The notes under the pieces are model-generated. The model was not told the origin of the DNA, searched no databases, and was given only the letters and a program-made list of their open reading frames with translations. From assembly GCA_965116765.1 (NCBI GenBank), contig OZ220718.1, positions 2,108,001-2,172,000 on the forward strand: a stretch of 64,000 nt of DNA. Direction: 5' to 3'. Source of the DNA: JAJEEA01 sp965116765 (GTDB taxonomy: Bacteria > Acidobacteriota > Vicinamibacteria > Vicinamibacterales > UBA8438). Position numbers and translations under genes: made by a program. Positions 63,729 through 64,000 of this stretch are shown here, in pieces. How positions within the stretch are numbered: position 1 is the first letter of the stretch; each line of letters starts with the position of its first letter.

Positions 63729-64000
63729 ATGTCTCTCACATCACGCCTCGCCCGCTGTTCCCTGCTCCTGGTCGCCCTGGCCCTGCTGTCATCGGCCCGC
63801 GGCGCATCGTCCCCCGGGACCGGGACAGGGCTGAGCGTCGAGCTCGAGGCGGCCGGAGCGGCGTCCTGCGCCGCGGAGCAGACGCTCGCGGCGGCAGCAC
63901 CCGGCGCCGGGCCGCCGATGCCCTTCCTGGCCACCGAGTACGCCGCCATGTGCGAGCCCGAGCTCGGTCGCGTCCCGAAGGTCGCCTGCGACGACGGCGT
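63729..64000 (+). CDS. Exported cytochrome-like protein, paralogue of 59-kb gene (3' end outside window)
   Basis: ATG 63729 begins a signal peptide (LARCSLLLVALALLSSARGA). Residues 72-91 read TEYAAMCEPELGRVPKVACD, matching EYAAMCALELGVAPTVDCG of the disrupted gene at 59029. The frame is open to the window edge. The expected heme c motifs would lie beyond it. The intact copy supports the view that the 59-kb gene is a damaged relative. Confidence 0.75.
   Translation, partial: MSLTSRLARCSLLLVALALLSSARGASSPGTGTGLSVELEAAGAASCAAEQTLAAAAPGAGPPMPFLATEYAAMCEPELGRVPKVACDDG

Overview
The window is very GC-rich DNA from a Gram-negative bacterium. The gene content suggests Acidobacteriota, probably Vicinamibacteria, but this is inferred from family content (a carboxypeptidase-regulatory/TonB-type receptor, many secreted proteins of unknown function, Tat-exported enzymes, paralogous YNNN/YACHEG proteins) and not from a marker gene. 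Outer-membrane barrels, a TonB-type receptor and periplasmic cytochromes show a diderm envelope.

Layout. 1-10.6 kb is housekeeping-like: the 3' end of RNase Y, thiL, two small or exported unknowns, a heterodimeric ABC exporter pair, an outer-membrane protein, a PLP aminotransferase and a coiled-coil/GAF protein. At 10.9-11.2 kb lies tmRNA. From 11.2 to about 17.3 kb follows a gene-poor, probably decayed integrated region: an AlkB-type dioxygenase plus methyltransferase operon, about 1.8 kb without recognisable genes, a P4-like integrase relic, an HTH relic and an M23 peptidase. 17.4-30 kb holds envelope and metabolic genes (TonB receptor, BCCT transporter, membrane proteins, a two-subunit molybdopterin hydroxylase). 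29.7-35.8 kb is rich in toxin-antitoxin-like and broken genes (HicB, HipA/HIRAN, AbrB-PIN, VapBC, katG relic). 36-49.9 kb carries secreted amidohydrolases, a very large propeller-cytochrome-propeller protein, three paralogous secreted proteins and two isochorismatase-fold proteins. 50-57 kb is a corrinoid salvage locus: a cobalamin riboswitch reading left into pduO-btuF-btuC-btuD, and cbiZ-cbiB reading right. 57.4-64 kb has a DEAD-box helicase, a c-type cytochrome-like gene with broken frame, a GntR-ABC efflux cassette and the start of a paralogue of the cytochrome-like gene.

The most unusual feature is a recurrent class of local tandem duplications at translation boundaries. A 45-bp duplication holds the thiL start codon. 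A 107-bp duplication holds the pduO start. A 78-bp triplication holds the last 25 codons and stop of pduO. A 57-bp repeat in six copies holds the btuF-stop/btuC-start overlap. A 128-bp duplication lies near the 5' end of the cytochrome-like gene. Similar in-frame repeats (72, 27-42, 36 and about 18 bp) sit in protein linkers and termini. Three of the five boundary cases fall in one B12 operon.

Several genes carry single frameshifts (ABC exporter subunit, a membrane protein, AbrB antitoxin, serine hydrolase, cytochrome-like gene). Some lie in G/C homopolymers or repeats and could be sequencing or assembly errors, so they are reported as disrupted frames and not as proven pseudogenes.
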